A DNA stretch of 47,036 nucleotides from DATEDA01 sp963789885 (GCA_963789885.1 CAWBNB010000007.1:1-47036); one strand, 5' to 3'; shown: positions 38,011-46,833, counted from the first letter of the stretch. A program made the numbers and translations. Notes: a model not told the origin generated them from the sequence alone.

Positions 38011-38873
38011 CGTCCGAGGTAGGTCGCAGTCACCTGCCCTCGCCCGTGCCCGAGCTCGAGCGAGATCTCGAGGCGCACTCGCTGGTCGATCGAGCGCTGC
38101 TCCGGGGTGAGCTGTTTCTTGGTCGGCCCGCCGCGGGCCGGCCACTGCCAGCCGGTCTTCTCGAAGTAGCGGGTCTGGGCGTAGCGGTGTCGGAGGCCGT
38201 GATTGGCGTTCGGTCCGACGCGCTGGCACTCCGCCTTGTAGGCGTTGAGCTGCCCCTTGTAGGTCGAGCCCTGGGGAATGAGACTCCGACCGGCCGCGAG
38301 CTTCTTCGCCTCGTCGAGAACAACGCGCTGCGCCTCGGTCCGGATCGGGAGTTCGCGATCCCGCCCGCCCTTGGTCCAGGAGGCCTTCAGCCGGATCGCA
38401 TTGCCCTCGTCGGCCCAGCCGGGACGGATCTTGATCGACTCCTCCCGCCGCAGGCCGAAGGCCTCCTGCAGCCGCAGCGACATCGCCACATACGGCGAGC
38501 GGACTTGGTCGAGCTGGGCCCGGTCGAGATCCTTGCCCTTGTCCTGGTTGGTGACGTACTGGCGCCGCTCGATCCCGTAGGCGTCGTTGTCCCGGGCAAC
38601 GACGTTCGGTTTCCCGATCTTCTCCGCCCACCAGCGCAGGGTCGCGAGCCGGTTCTTGAAGGTGCCCGTCGAGATTCCTTCCGCCTTCCAGCGCTCGACC
38701 AGCGCCTCGACGTGCTTCGGCTTCAGGCTGTCAGCCCGCATGTGCCGGAAGCCCATCTCGTGGAGCTGGTTCGCGAAGAGGGAAAGCATCCGCTCCCGGT
38801 CGGCCTGGGTGGCGAAGCTGCCGTCGCGGTTGCGGCGGCAAAGCTGCTTCAGTTGATAGTTGAGATCGCGCAT
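38007..38873 (-). CDS. Second tyrosine recombinase family protein
   Basis: 288 residues with an N-terminal SAM-like domain (about residues 1-110) and a catalytic domain of the phage-integrase type. Catalytic residues look complete: R142/R143 (FGLRREES), K168 (SWTKGG), H225-x2-R228 (NHGLRHRY), H276 (LGHGRG) and Y285 (ATYLGR). A strong GAGGAGGGG ribosome-binding site precedes the ATG. The longer frame upstream is rejected because it runs through the hairpin region. Unlike the neighbouring integrase this one appears active. Confidence 0.85.
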   Translation of the reverse strand: MRDLNYQLKQLCRRNRDGSFATQADRERMLSLFANQLHEMGFRHMRADSLKPKHVEALVERWKAEGISTGTFKNRLATLRWWAEKIGKPNVVARDNDAYGIERRQYVTNQDKGKDLDRAQLDQVRSPYVAMSLRLQEAFGLRREESIKIRPGWADEGNAIRLKASWTKGGRDRELPIRTEAQRVVLDEAKKLAAGRSLIPQGSTYKGQLNAYKAECQRVGPNANHGLRHRYAQTRYFEKTGWQWPARGGPTKKQLTPEQRSIDQRVRLEISLELGHGRGQVTATYLGR

Positions 38874-39064
38874 AGCCCCTCCTCGCTGATTTCCGTCCGG
38901 CTCTTCCTGTTTCGTTCCGTCCCGTCGTCGTCGGTGTAATCGCTTCGGTAAGTGTTTCTGTCCGTCCCGCCGGCCGTGGCCAGGCGAGAGATTTCGAAGG
39001 ACACGGGACACCACTCCCGTAAAGTGCAGTTGCTCGGGTGAGCTCGAGCTGCCGCCGCTGCACG

Positions 39065-39805
39065 TCGGCATTGGCTGCCGATGCGCGTCTCGAGGGACGA
39101 GACCGCCGCATCGGGGACCATTGACCCAGGGTCCGAGGAGCGCCGGTGAGGGCGCGGAGCATTGCCGTCCGAGTGGACGGCGTGGAGGCTTTGCGCCTCC
39201 CTCCTTGGGCGATGTGATGGGGCCGCGAGGCCCCGTCACTTCTCTCGCCACGCTGAATCGCGTGCGCGAAGGCCTGAAACGCCAAGGCCTTAGACGCGTC
39301 GTCACTGGCAGACCAGTGACGACGCTCGCCGGTGACGCTGATGTGCGAGGCGTGGTCAGGCGAGCAGTGAGCTCGACCGGATCACGCGCGCATCACACGT
39401 CGTGGCTGTCGCGCAGCGGTTCACGCATGGGGACGACGACCGGTGCTGGGCTCGGTGGCCCTGCTAGTCGTCTCTCGGGATGTCGGTCGAGCCGACATCC
39501 AAGTGGCGCCGTGGAAACTGCTTGGCGCCCGCTACTACGGCGCGATCGGGTCCTCCAGGGACTCCCGATCGCCGATGACAGGCCGCGCGTCGTCGAGCGA
39601 TGACACGGCCAGACTCAGGTGCTGCTGCTACTTCTCGTCGCTCCCGGACTTGCCGGGGCGCTCAACTCCAATGCGCGTATCGGGCGCCGCGCCTGGGTAT
39701 CTCAACCCAGGGACCCGCGAGGGGCCTCGCACGAATCAGCACCCGGTGGGCCCTGATCCCGTGCACTCAGGAAACGTGTGAAGTCTAACCGGCTCCAGGG
39801 CCGGT
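39065..39805. ncRNA. Chain of perfect hairpins, possible structured RNA or folded DNA
   Basis: No convincing gene lies between the recombinase start (38873) and the Fic stop (39805); 38874-39064 shows nothing clear. From 39065 on, short perfect inverted repeats follow each other: 39065/39081, 39087/39103, 39140/39155, 39164/39181, 39184/39200, 39214/39239 (11 bp, GCGA loop, one G-U), 39269/39291, 39296/39325 (13 bp, CAGA loop), 39361/39375, 39478/39500 (9 bp), 39542/39572 (9 bp), 39692/39711 and 39788/39805. The G-U pair and the GNRA loop favour the plus strand. Function unknown. Confidence 0.5.
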
Positions 39806-40989
39806 CAACGCTTGGGCTTCGACGCCTTCCTGGCTTTGGTCCCGGGACGCGCGTCGCGACTCGTGGGCTTGCGCCGTTCCTCGCCGTAGGGCGCGAAGGT
39901 GTGCCTGTCGCTCAGGAGCAGGTCCAGGAACTTCGGATGAAGGAAGAGCTTCTCGCGACCGGCCGTGACCTCCCGAAGCACGCCGATCTCAGCGAGCGAC
40001 TTCAGATACACGGACGCGGTCTGGCGCTTGGCGATTCCCGCCGATACGACGTTCTGGATGCGGCAATAGGGCTGTATGAAGACCGACTCGACGAGCTCTC
40101 GGCTGTAGAGCTTGGGCAGGCACGCGCGGATGTACTCGGCCGCCGCCGTCATCAGCGCGCGAAGCGCCGCGATCTTCTCGGTGGTCCAGGTCGCCGTCTC
40201 GCTGACGCCGCGGAGCACGTACAGAATCCACTCCTCCCAGGCCGCTTCACGGGTGACCGCCAGGAGCAGGCGGTAGTAGTCGGCGCGGTTACGGATGATG
40301 AAGCGCGAGAGGTAGAGCACCGGAAGGTCGAGCAGCCCCTGCTCGATGATCGCTAGCTCGTTCAGGATCCGCCCGGTCCGACCATTGCCGTCGGTGAAGG
40401 GGTGGATCGCCTCGAACTGGTAGTGAGCGGCGGCCATGCGGATCAGCGGGTCGATCACCGCCTGGTCATGGACGAACTTCTCCCAGTTGGCGAGCTTGTC
40501 GCGGAGCAGCGCTTCGCCGACGGGCGGGGTGTAGATGATCTCGCCGGTCGCCTGGTTCTTGAGCGCGGTGCCGGGTGTCCGGCGTACGTCCACTTCCCGC
40601 CCATGGATGATGGAGCAGATCTCGACGGCAGTAGCGGTGCTTAGCGGCCGGCGCTGCAGTAGTTCGGTACCCCGCCGGAGCGCGCTGCGATGGCGCAGCG
40701 CTTCCTTGGTCGCCGGGTCGGCGGCGCGCTCGCTGAGCTGGTCGTGCCTGAACAACGCATCGGCGGTGGTGACGATGTTCTCGATCTCGGAGCTCGCCTG
40801 CGCCTCCATCAAAGGCAGCGTGTTGATCAGAACTGCCTGATTGGGGATCAGGCCGCCGGCCTGTTTCAGGGCGGCGAGCGCCGCCCGGGCATCGATACAC
40901 GCCCTGAGGATCGCCCGCGATTCGATGTCTGCCTTGGGAGGAAGGGGCGGCAGGCTGTTGTAGGGCCGGGTTGGGTCGAAGGCCGGCAA
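39805..40989 (-). CDS. Fic domain protein (AMP transferase family)
   Basis: 394 residues. The active-site motif HPFTDGNGRTGR is at residues 196-207. An N-terminal inhibitory helix with S66-x3-E70-N71 (SSEIEN) marks a self-inhibited class II Fic protein. The domain of unknown function N-terminal to Fic (LPPLPPKADIESRAIL) and a winged-helix-like C-terminus (RQTASVYLKSLAEIGVLREV) follow the usual layout of such stand-alone proteins. Fic proteins attach AMP to protein hydroxyl groups. No separate antitoxin gene is adjacent. TTG start (MPAF) is chosen as no better in-frame start lies upstream before a stop; a GGAG lies ten bases ahead. Confidence 0.9.
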   Translation of the reverse strand: MPAFDPTRPYNSLPPLPPKADIESRAILRACIDARAALAALKQAGGLIPNQAVLINTLPLMEAQASSEIENIVTTADALFRHDQLSERAADPATKEALRHRSALRRGTELLQRRPLSTATAVEICSIIHGREVDVRRTPGTALKNQATGEIIYTPPVGEALLRDKLANWEKFVHDQAVIDPLIRMAAAHYQFEAIHPFTDGNGRTGRILNELAIIEQGLLDLPVLYLSRFIIRNRADYYRLLLAVTREAAWEEWILYVLRGVSETATWTTEKIAALRALMTAAAEYIRACLPKLYSRELVESVFIQPYCRIQNVVSAGIAKRQTASVYLKSLAEIGVLREVTAGREKLFLHPKFLDLLLSDRHTFAPYGEERRKPTSRDARPGTKARKASKPKR

Positions 40990-41016
40990 GCGAAGCGGCT
41001 CCGTCGTGTCGAGCGG

Positions 41017-41064
41017 ATCGACATATCATCACAACATGTCGATAAAATAAAGGAAAATCGACAT
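41017..41064. promoter_or_regulatory. Candidate operator: three copies of an 8-base motif upstream of fic
   Basis: ATCGACAT at 41017-41024 and 41057-41064, and its reverse complement ATGTCGAT at 41036-41043. The spacing is 19 to 21 bases, about two helical turns, and the surrounding sequence is AT-rich in a GC-rich region. This fits an operator for a regulator of the Fic gene, perhaps the protein itself. Confidence 0.6.
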
Positions 41065-41515
41065 GACAGCGTGTATGCCCACGAATCGCCTACTCGCCTC
41101 CCACAGGCGGCGCGCGATCGGCTGGCGGTTGCTGCGTCCACGCCGCGTCCACGCAGCAACGGAGCACGCCCACGCGCCGGAACGCGCGCGATGCTGCGTC
41201 CACGCAGCGTAAGGCGGTGAAGCGCCCCGTCGGCCGGTCATAGGGCGCCATAAACACTGACCAGCTGGGGAAATGCTCATTGCGGCTAGCCAAAGCGACG
41301 TCAAGTCGATCGCCACCGACATGCCGCCCAATGAATTGCGATCTCCCCAGGCATGAGATCAAGGTTTCACCGCTGACGCATCGCCGTCCTTATACTCAGA
41401 TCGATGAATTCCTCAGGGCCAGCGCATTACGTGGCAGTGCATGTTGTCGAGCCGGCCCGGCCGAATGGGATTGGGATTTAAGAGATGGAGAAATGATGGA
41501 CCACGGTAAGAAGTC
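41065..41515. other. Gene-free stretch with GC-rich palindromes
   Basis: No credible gene is seen. It holds inverted repeats built on TGCGTCC/ACGCAGC: gttgctgcgt (41128-41137) with acgcagcaac (41151-41160), and gctgcgt-cc-acgcagc (41193-41208). The 3' part should hold the promoter and ribosome-binding site of the patatin-like gene; a purine-rich gagatggag lies at about 41482. Confidence 0.6.
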
Positions 41516-42979
41516 ATGAATGCCACGTACGGATTCAACCTCCTTGCCGCCGCGCTCCTTGTCCTGCTGGGCGGCTGCGCCACCCGCCCGATCAATCCGC
41601 CGATCACCCAGGCCGACCCGACAACGGGATACAGCCTCGAATCGCGCCTTAGAAATGCCAAAGACAAGGACAACCTGGTCATCCTCGCCTTCTCGGGCGG
41701 GGGCACCCGTGCTGCCGCCTTTTCCTACGGGGTTCTGGAGTTCCTTCGAAAGACCGAGGTTATCGGACCGAAGGGCAACAAAGTCCGCCTGCTCGACTCA
41801 GTCAGCATGATTACCGGCGTGTCAGGCGGCAGTTTCACCGCGCTCGCCTATGGCCTTTATGGCGACAAGCTGTTTGCCGACTACGAGCAACGTTTCCTGA
41901 AGCGCGATGTGCAGGGCGAGCTCGTCGCGCGTTTCCTGAATCCGACCAACTGGGGAGCGCTCTGGTCGACGGGCTGGGGCCGTTCCGAACTGGCGGCCCA
42001 GCTGTACGACGAAATCCTGTTCAACGGCGCTACGTTTGGGGATCTCAACCGCGGCGACGGCCCGATGATCGTGGCATCGGCGACGGATATTTCGACCGGA
42101 TCCCGCTTCTTCTTCTCGCAGCGCGTTTTCGATGTCATCTGCTCAGACCTCAACGCGGTACCGCTGTCCCGCGCCGCTGCGGCCTCGTCGGCGGTACCGG
42201 TTGTGCTCTCGCCCGTCACGATCAACAATTATGGCGGCACCTGCAACCGAGTCGCGCCTCCTTGGGCAAAACCGTTCATCGAATCCGACAACCCACCGCG
42301 ACCCGCCGCACGGGTCATCCGCGCGCTCAAGGCCGAGGAAGCCTTCGGCGATAGCGTCCATCGCCCATACCTCCATCTCGTCGACGGCGGCGTGGCGGAC
42401 AATCTGGGCATGCGTGGCGTGCTCGATGCGCTGGAGCTTCTCCAAGGATTGCACGAGATGGGTGCGCCAACGCCAATCGACAACGCGCGCAGGATCATTG
42501 TTTTCATCGTCAATTCGCTCTCTTCGCCGCCGACGAACTGGGACGAGTCGGAGAACCCTCCAGGCACCGTGGACGTTCTGCTCAAATCGGCGGGCACCCC
42601 GATCGACGCCTTCTCCTTCGAGGCGGTCGAGCTGCTGAGAGATACGGCCAACCAGTGGCAGACGGCGCGCCTGGTCCGGAACTCGGCGGCAATGGCGGCC
42701 AACAAGGATCCTGCGGTTGCCGCGGTATTGCGCCTCCCGAACGCTGAGATTTATGCCATCGACGTGTCGTTCTCGGCGCTGAAGGACAAGGCTGAATTCG
42801 AGTACCTGAATCAGCTGCCCACGTCGTTCGTGCTGCCCCCCGAGGCGGTCGATCGCCTGCGCGCCGCAGCGGCAACGCTCATCGTGGAGTCGCCCGAATT
42901 CAAGCGTCTGCTGAAGGATGTCGGCGCCAGGCTGGTTGCGGAACCACCGGCTGCTCAAAGCCCGGCGGCGGCGCAGTAG
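41516..42979 (+). CDS. Patatin-like phospholipase lipoprotein
   Basis: 487 residues. A lipoprotein signal with lipobox LGGC (Cys21) anchors it to the envelope. The patatin fold shows the oxyanion motif FSGGGTRAAAF, the nucleophile serine in GVSGGS and the catalytic aspartate in LVDGGVADNLG. It likely hydrolyses lipids or acyl esters at the outer membrane or in the periplasm. No partner gene is adjacent. An accessory gene of the island. Confidence 0.9.
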   Translation: MNATYGFNLLAAALLVLLGGCATRPINPPITQADPTTGYSLESRLRNAKDKDNLVILAFSGGGTRAAAFSYGVLEFLRKTEVIGPKGNKVRLLDSVSMITGVSGGSFTALAYGLYGDKLFADYEQRFLKRDVQGELVARFLNPTNWGALWSTGWGRSELAAQLYDEILFNGATFGDLNRGDGPMIVASATDISTGSRFFFSQRVFDVICSDLNAVPLSRAAAASSAVPVVLSPVTINNYGGTCNRVAPPWAKPFIESDNPPRPAARVIRALKAEEAFGDSVHRPYLHLVDGGVADNLGMRGVLDALELLQGLHEMGAPTPIDNARRIIVFIVNSLSSPPTNWDESENPPGTVDVLLKSAGTPIDAFSFEAVELLRDTANQWQTARLVRNSAAMAANKDPAVAAVLRLPNAEIYAIDVSFSALKDKAEFEYLNQLPTSFVLPPEAVDRLRAAAATLIVESPEFKRLLKDVGARLVAEPPAAQSPAAAQ

Positions 42980-43086
42980 CGCGGGTGGTGTGACCGCATC
43001 AACAAGGGGTCGAGGTTCGCGACTCGTCGGACATCGGGTGAGCCGCCCGTCCGCCGCCTTATAGACTCCGGAAGGGGGTTCCCCTG

Positions 43087-43434
43087 ATGCGGCGCCTTCC
43101 GTTCAAAGCGTGTTCGCTCGTGGTGAGTGCCGCATGCGTGCTTGTGGCAAGCGCCTCGGTCGCACGCGCGCAAAGCATCGAACCGCGCGCCTACTCCAAT
43201 GCGCCCATGGGCGTGAACTTCCTGCTTGCCGGGCCGTACTACACGAGAGGCGCCCTGTCCTTCGACACCTCCCTGCCCGTCACCGACCCGCAGCCCAAGA
43301 CCTCCAACGCGGTGCTGGGCTACGCGCGGGCGCTGGACCCGTGGGGCAAGTCGGGAAAGTTCGACGTCATCGTGCCGTACACCTGGCTGTCGGGAACGGC
43401 GTCCTACCAAGGCGACGCGGCCGACGGACGAGGC
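43087..43434 (+). pseudogene. Truncated outer-membrane transporter-like gene (phenol meta-pathway type)
   Basis: A signal peptide (ACVLVASASVARAQ) is followed by SIEPRAYSNAPMGVNFLLAG, YYTRGALSFDTSLPVTD and VIVPYTWLSGTASYQGDA. This resembles the N-terminal third of PF13557-type transporters described for the phenol meta-pathway. The resemblance ends around GDAADGR (43430), where the sequence meets the antisense end of the DUF4239 gene; the frame continues to 43566 without family character. A recombination or deletion end is the simplest reading. Start has a purine-rich site. Confidence 0.7.
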
Positions 43435-43437
43435 CCA

Positions 43438-44193
43438 TTAGCGGCCAATCTGCTCCAGCGCGTGCCTGATTGGCGCGCTAGAGATTTCCATCAGTCCGCG
43501 GAACGGCCGATTCATCTCCAGAATCAAGAATATCGCGCCCGCGACGGTCAACGCGCCGACGAATAGCGCGGTAATGGCAGTGGCATTGCGGCGCGCATAG
43601 AGACCGAAGCCAACGAAGAGCATAACAAGCCAGAACACCAGCACGACGAAGAAGGGCCAGGATAGGGAGCCTCCGGCTTGCAGGTACAGCAGGCGGATGG
43701 TAGTGCCCATGGTCGTCATGAGCTGCAGAGCACGGCCCTGGGCAGATCGCTGGGCCTCGGATTTGGGCGTCAGGCCGGCGACTGTGGCGAACAGGTCTTC
43801 TGCCGGGCTGTAAATGTGCGGCGCGTGCATGGCTGCTCGCGCGGCGCCAGCATCGGGCCACAGCCGCGCGAGTTCGGCCTCGACCATGCGACGTAGCTGC
43901 GCGCGGCTGTCGTTCGCTTCCGGGCCGTAGTGGGCGAACAGCTCATCGAGCTGAACAATTTGTGCCCCGAGTTGCTGCACTTCGCTCTCCTGCCTGTCGT
44001 ATGAACTGTGCGCGGACGCTATCAGCAGGCTCAGGACCAGGGCGGTGATGGTTGCAACCAGCCCCATCACCAGTTTGACCACGTCCCTCGTTTCGGCATC
44101 CTGATGATGCGCGGGGACGCGGAGGGCGATGCCCGCCAGCGCCCCGCCGAAAACGAAAAGGAAAACGAGGACGGCGATGAGCGTGGAATTCAT
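43438..44193 (-). CDS. DUF4239 family membrane protein
   Basis: 251 residues with four hydrophobic segments: about residues 5-25, 42-60, 182-202 and 208-228. A soluble central region with many acidic and arginine residues (VEAELARLWPDAGAA) lies between the helix pairs. The family name is a match from memory of its layout (DUF4239, PF14023-like). Function unknown. Its stop lies at the broken end of the preceding transporter fragment. Confidence 0.75.
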   Translation of the reverse strand: MNSTLIAVLVFLFVFGGALAGIALRVPAHHQDAETRDVVKLVMGLVATITALVLSLLIASAHSSYDRQESEVQQLGAQIVQLDELFAHYGPEANDSRAQLRRMVEAELARLWPDAGAARAAMHAPHIYSPAEDLFATVAGLTPKSEAQRSAQGRALQLMTTMGTTIRLLYLQAGGSLSWPFFVVLVFWLVMLFVGFGLYARRNATAITALFVGALTVAGAIFLILEMNRPFRGLMEISSAPIRHALEQIGR

Positions 44194-44910
44194 GGAGCAA
44201 CCCTCCGCGGCAGATTGGTAATTCGTGCGGTTGGCCGTCCGGGGTACGTCCCATGGGCGCCGTGGCTTGAGAGCAATACATCATCTGATAGAGCATTGGT
44301 GCGCTCCATGCACATATCCGGGTGGACCGTACTGCAACGGAACTGCGGATCCCAAGCGGGACGTATGAGAACTCGCAAATGGCGGTTTGGCAAGTATCGG
44401 CGACGCAAGCACCAGCGGGGTCGAGCACTGTCTGCCTGCGGGACCGAATTGAGCTCAGCTGCCGCGGCTGCGGAAGCCTCCTGCAACGGCGCAAAGCAAA
44501 GAACCGCCGTCGCGAACGCCGCCGCAAATGCAAAGCTGCCTAGGAAATCAGGTTGTCGGGATCGTCCAACAGCTCTGGGTAGAATCCCGCCTCGGCCACG
44601 ACCTCGGCCCGAATCTGCACCAGGCTCCTGAGCACCGCCGGAACCGCCGCCGCAACCCCGATGCGGACGGTTGCTTCTCCGGGCCCCTGGCTCACGGTGT
44701 TGTCGCGCGCCCGCTGGGTGTCGTGGGTTTGATCTAACTCAAACGGCGTAGGGGGGCTCTGTCCAATCATGCCGAGTCCGTGTCGGGATAGATCCACGGA
44801 GACCCCGGGCCGCGTGATTAAGCCTATTTGCGACGCGACGGCGCGCGCTCTCGCATGAAGCACGCCGCTCGATGCCGCATCAACCCGCCACATTCGAATG
44901 GAGAAGTCTC
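44194..44910. other. About 700 bases without a confident gene
   Basis: A minus-strand frame at 44540-44893 ends with RAEVVAEAGFYPELLDDPDN, which reads like real protein, but its N-terminus (MWRVDAASSGVLHAR) overlaps the next gene's leader. Another minus frame near 44450-44530 looks like a signal peptide (FAFAAAFATAVLCFAP) without a start codon. These may be remnants of decayed genes. Nothing else is recognised. Confidence 0.4.
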
Positions 44911-45540
44911 ATGGAACAGTCTCTGAAGAAGACCAGGTTGACCCTCGCGCTCGCGCTGATCTCGGCAGCCATTGCCGCGTCGCCGGCGTTTGCGCAAAAG
45001 CCCGATGCAGCAGGGGGCGCCGTCGTTACAAGCGAACCGGGCAGGGCGTCCGTCGTCCGTGCGGCGAAGCTCTCCGCGCAGGTCGTCGGCATCGACAAGG
45101 CGACGCGCACGGTGACGCTGAAGGGGCCGAAAGGCAACGTCGTGGATATCGTCGCTGGCGACGAGGTCAAGAACTTCGACCAGATCAGGCTCGGCGACTT
45201 CGTCGTCGCGCGCTACGCCGAGGCGCTCACGCTCGAGCTGAGGAAGACCAAGGTCAAGGCGGGGGAGCCGACCGTGCGCGAGGAAGCTGCGCGAGCGAAG
45301 CCCGGCGAGCGGCCGGCGGTCGCCGGCGCCCGTGAGGTCACTGCGATCGCCGACGTCATCGGCGTCGACCCCAAGAAAAGCACGATCACGCTCAAAGGGC
45401 CGCGGGGCAACGTCGTGACGCTCAATGTACAGAACCCCGATCAGTTCAAGGTCGTCAAGAAAGGCGACCAGGTCGAGGTGACCTACACCGAGGCGCTCGC
45501 GCTGAGCGTCGAACCGGCGCCGAAGCCGGCGGCCAAGTGA
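44911..45540 (+). CDS. Exported protein with an internally duplicated domain
   Basis: 209 residues. Signal peptide MEQSLKKTRLTLALALISAA, cleavage near AFAQ (residue 29). The mature part holds two copies of one module: VVGIDKATRTVTLKGPKGN (58-) with YAEALTLEL (102-110), and VIGVDPKKSTITLKGPRGN (149-) with YTEALALSV (192-200), about 90 residues apart. Each is a small beta-rich unit. The ATG at 44911 has GGAGAAG ahead; a longer frame is rejected. Function unknown; periplasmic. Confidence 0.8.
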   Translation: MEQSLKKTRLTLALALISAAIAASPAFAQKPDAAGGAVVTSEPGRASVVRAAKLSAQVVGIDKATRTVTLKGPKGNVVDIVAGDEVKNFDQIRLGDFVVARYAEALTLELRKTKVKAGEPTVREEAARAKPGERPAVAGAREVTAIADVIGVDPKKSTITLKGPRGNVVTLNVQNPDQFKVVKKGDQVEVTYTEALALSVEPAPKPAAK

Positions 45541-45576
45541 TCGCGGCATGCGTCGATGTATAGGGGAGGATCAAAG

Positions 45577-45933
45577 ATGAATTCGATCGGTCGCAGACTG
45601 TTCGTTTTGCTGGCCGCCGCAGCACTTGTTGCCGGCTTGCTCGGCTGCAGCTCGACCCCGACCTGGGACCCCGGCGCACCGGATGCAATGACTGCCGAGC
45701 ATTACTCGCTGGCTCTGTCGGCTATCGACGCCAAGGCCAAACAGGACGCTCAAGCCGCGCTCTATCTGTTGCGCAACGATGTCACTCGGATGCGCACCAA
45801 TAGCGTGGAAATGCAGGTAGCGCTCGCGCGCATATACGCCGTGACCAACGCAGTGGACAAAGAAGACTGGGGGATGGCGCGCAAGGGCCTCGAAGTCTTG
45901 GCAGCAAGCTACGGTCGCTCGGCAGTGAAGTAG
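45577..45933 (+). CDS. Small lipoprotein of unknown function
   Basis: 118 residues. The signal peptide ends in a lipobox LLGC (Cys24). The mature part is a helical repeat-like segment (HYSLALSAIDAKAKQDAQAA; EMQVALARIYAVTNAVDKED). A GGGGAGGA ribosome-binding site lies between an upstream in-frame ATG and this one, so this ATG is used. It lies 36 bases after the exported duplicated protein and may be co-transcribed with it. Confidence 0.75.
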   Translation: MNSIGRRLFVLLAAAALVAGLLGCSSTPTWDPGAPDAMTAEHYSLALSAIDAKAKQDAQAALYLLRNDVTRMRTNSVEMQVALARIYAVTNAVDKEDWGMARKGLEVLAASYGRSAVK

Positions 45934-46045
45934 CCGCACCGCGGGGCAAAAAGAAAGCGAACACTGCGTCAGTTGCCACGGACCCGACCTGCCGACATAG
46001 GTGTCCGGATAGATCCACGAAGACTTGTCTAGAGAAGGAAGAATC

Positions 46046-46717
46046 ATGAAAGTCATCATCGTTGGCGGTTCGGCCGGCGGCGCCTCGTGCGCGGCTCGCC
46101 TGCGCAGGCTGGACGAAAAAGCCCAGATCATCATGGTGGAACGCGGTCCGTACGTGTCGTACGCGAATTGCGGGCTGCCCTATCACGTCGGCGACGTCAT
46201 CCCGAAAGAAGCGAGTCTTTTCGTCGCGGACGCAGACACGTTCCGTTCCCAGTTCGCCGTCGACGTGAGAACGGGTTGCGAGGCCGCCAAGATCTCGCCG
46301 GACAGGAAGACCGTCGAGCTGCGCAATGTGGCAACCGGCGAGGTGACGACCGAGTCCTACGACAAGCTCGTGCTGTCGCCCGGCGCGCCGTCGATTCGCC
46401 CGCCCCTGCCCGGCATCGACCTCCCGGGAATCTTCGAGGTGAGGACCGTGCCCGACACGCGGGCCATCCGCGAGTGGATCGAACGAGGGTCCTTGTTCCT
46501 GTCCGGGATGCACAAATACTCCGGCTTCCAGACGGTGAGGCCCAAGACCCATGCGGTGGTCATCGGGGGCGGGTTCATAGGCCTCGAGACGGCGGAGAAC
46601 CTCGTGCATCGCGGGTTCGACGTCACCCTCGTCGAGATGGGCGATCAGATCCTGGCGCCGCTCGATCCTGAAATGGCGCGCCTCGTCGAGGGCTATGTGG
46701 AGCGGCATGGCATCTGA
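46046..46717 (+). pseudogene. CoA-disulfide reductase-like flavoprotein, cut by an insertion element
   Basis: 223 residues of an FAD/NAD(P) disulfide oxidoreductase of the CoADR/NADH oxidase type. The FAD motif VGGSAGGASCAARL, the active-site cysteine in YANCGLPY (Cys42) and the second dinucleotide motif VVIGGGFIGLE are intact. The family has about 450 residues or more; this one stops at MARLVEGYVERHGI, where the insertion sequence begins. The rest of the gene, if it survives, lies beyond the element outside the window. A GAAGGAAG site precedes the ATG. Confidence 0.85.
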
Positions 46718-46756
46718 ACTTAGCCCGTTTCAGTGGACGCCAACGGTGAGGGCGTA

Positions 46757-46824
46757 GAGTTTTCCACGGCCGGGCGCGTGCGGCGCCTCACACGCACGCG
46801 CACGTGCCCGGCGGTGGGAAACTC
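46757..46824. repeat. Imperfect 26-base inverted repeat within the insertion sequence end
   Basis: Arms at 46757-46782 and 46799-46824 pair at about 23 of 26 positions, between the transposase stop and the element's end. It could be a bidirectional terminator protecting the transposase from outside transcription. Confidence 0.75.
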
Positions 46825-46833
46825 GGACCATCG

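Noticed and set aside
39783..39789. GTCTAAC matching an integron attC R'' box
   Set aside because: No partner box of the right kind within a normal attC length, and the only near match (CTTAGAC at 39289) is 500 bases away and lacks the first base.
41090..41362. Minus-strand frames upstream of the patatin-like gene
   Set aside because: They run through the palindromes and show no domain or plausible start site.
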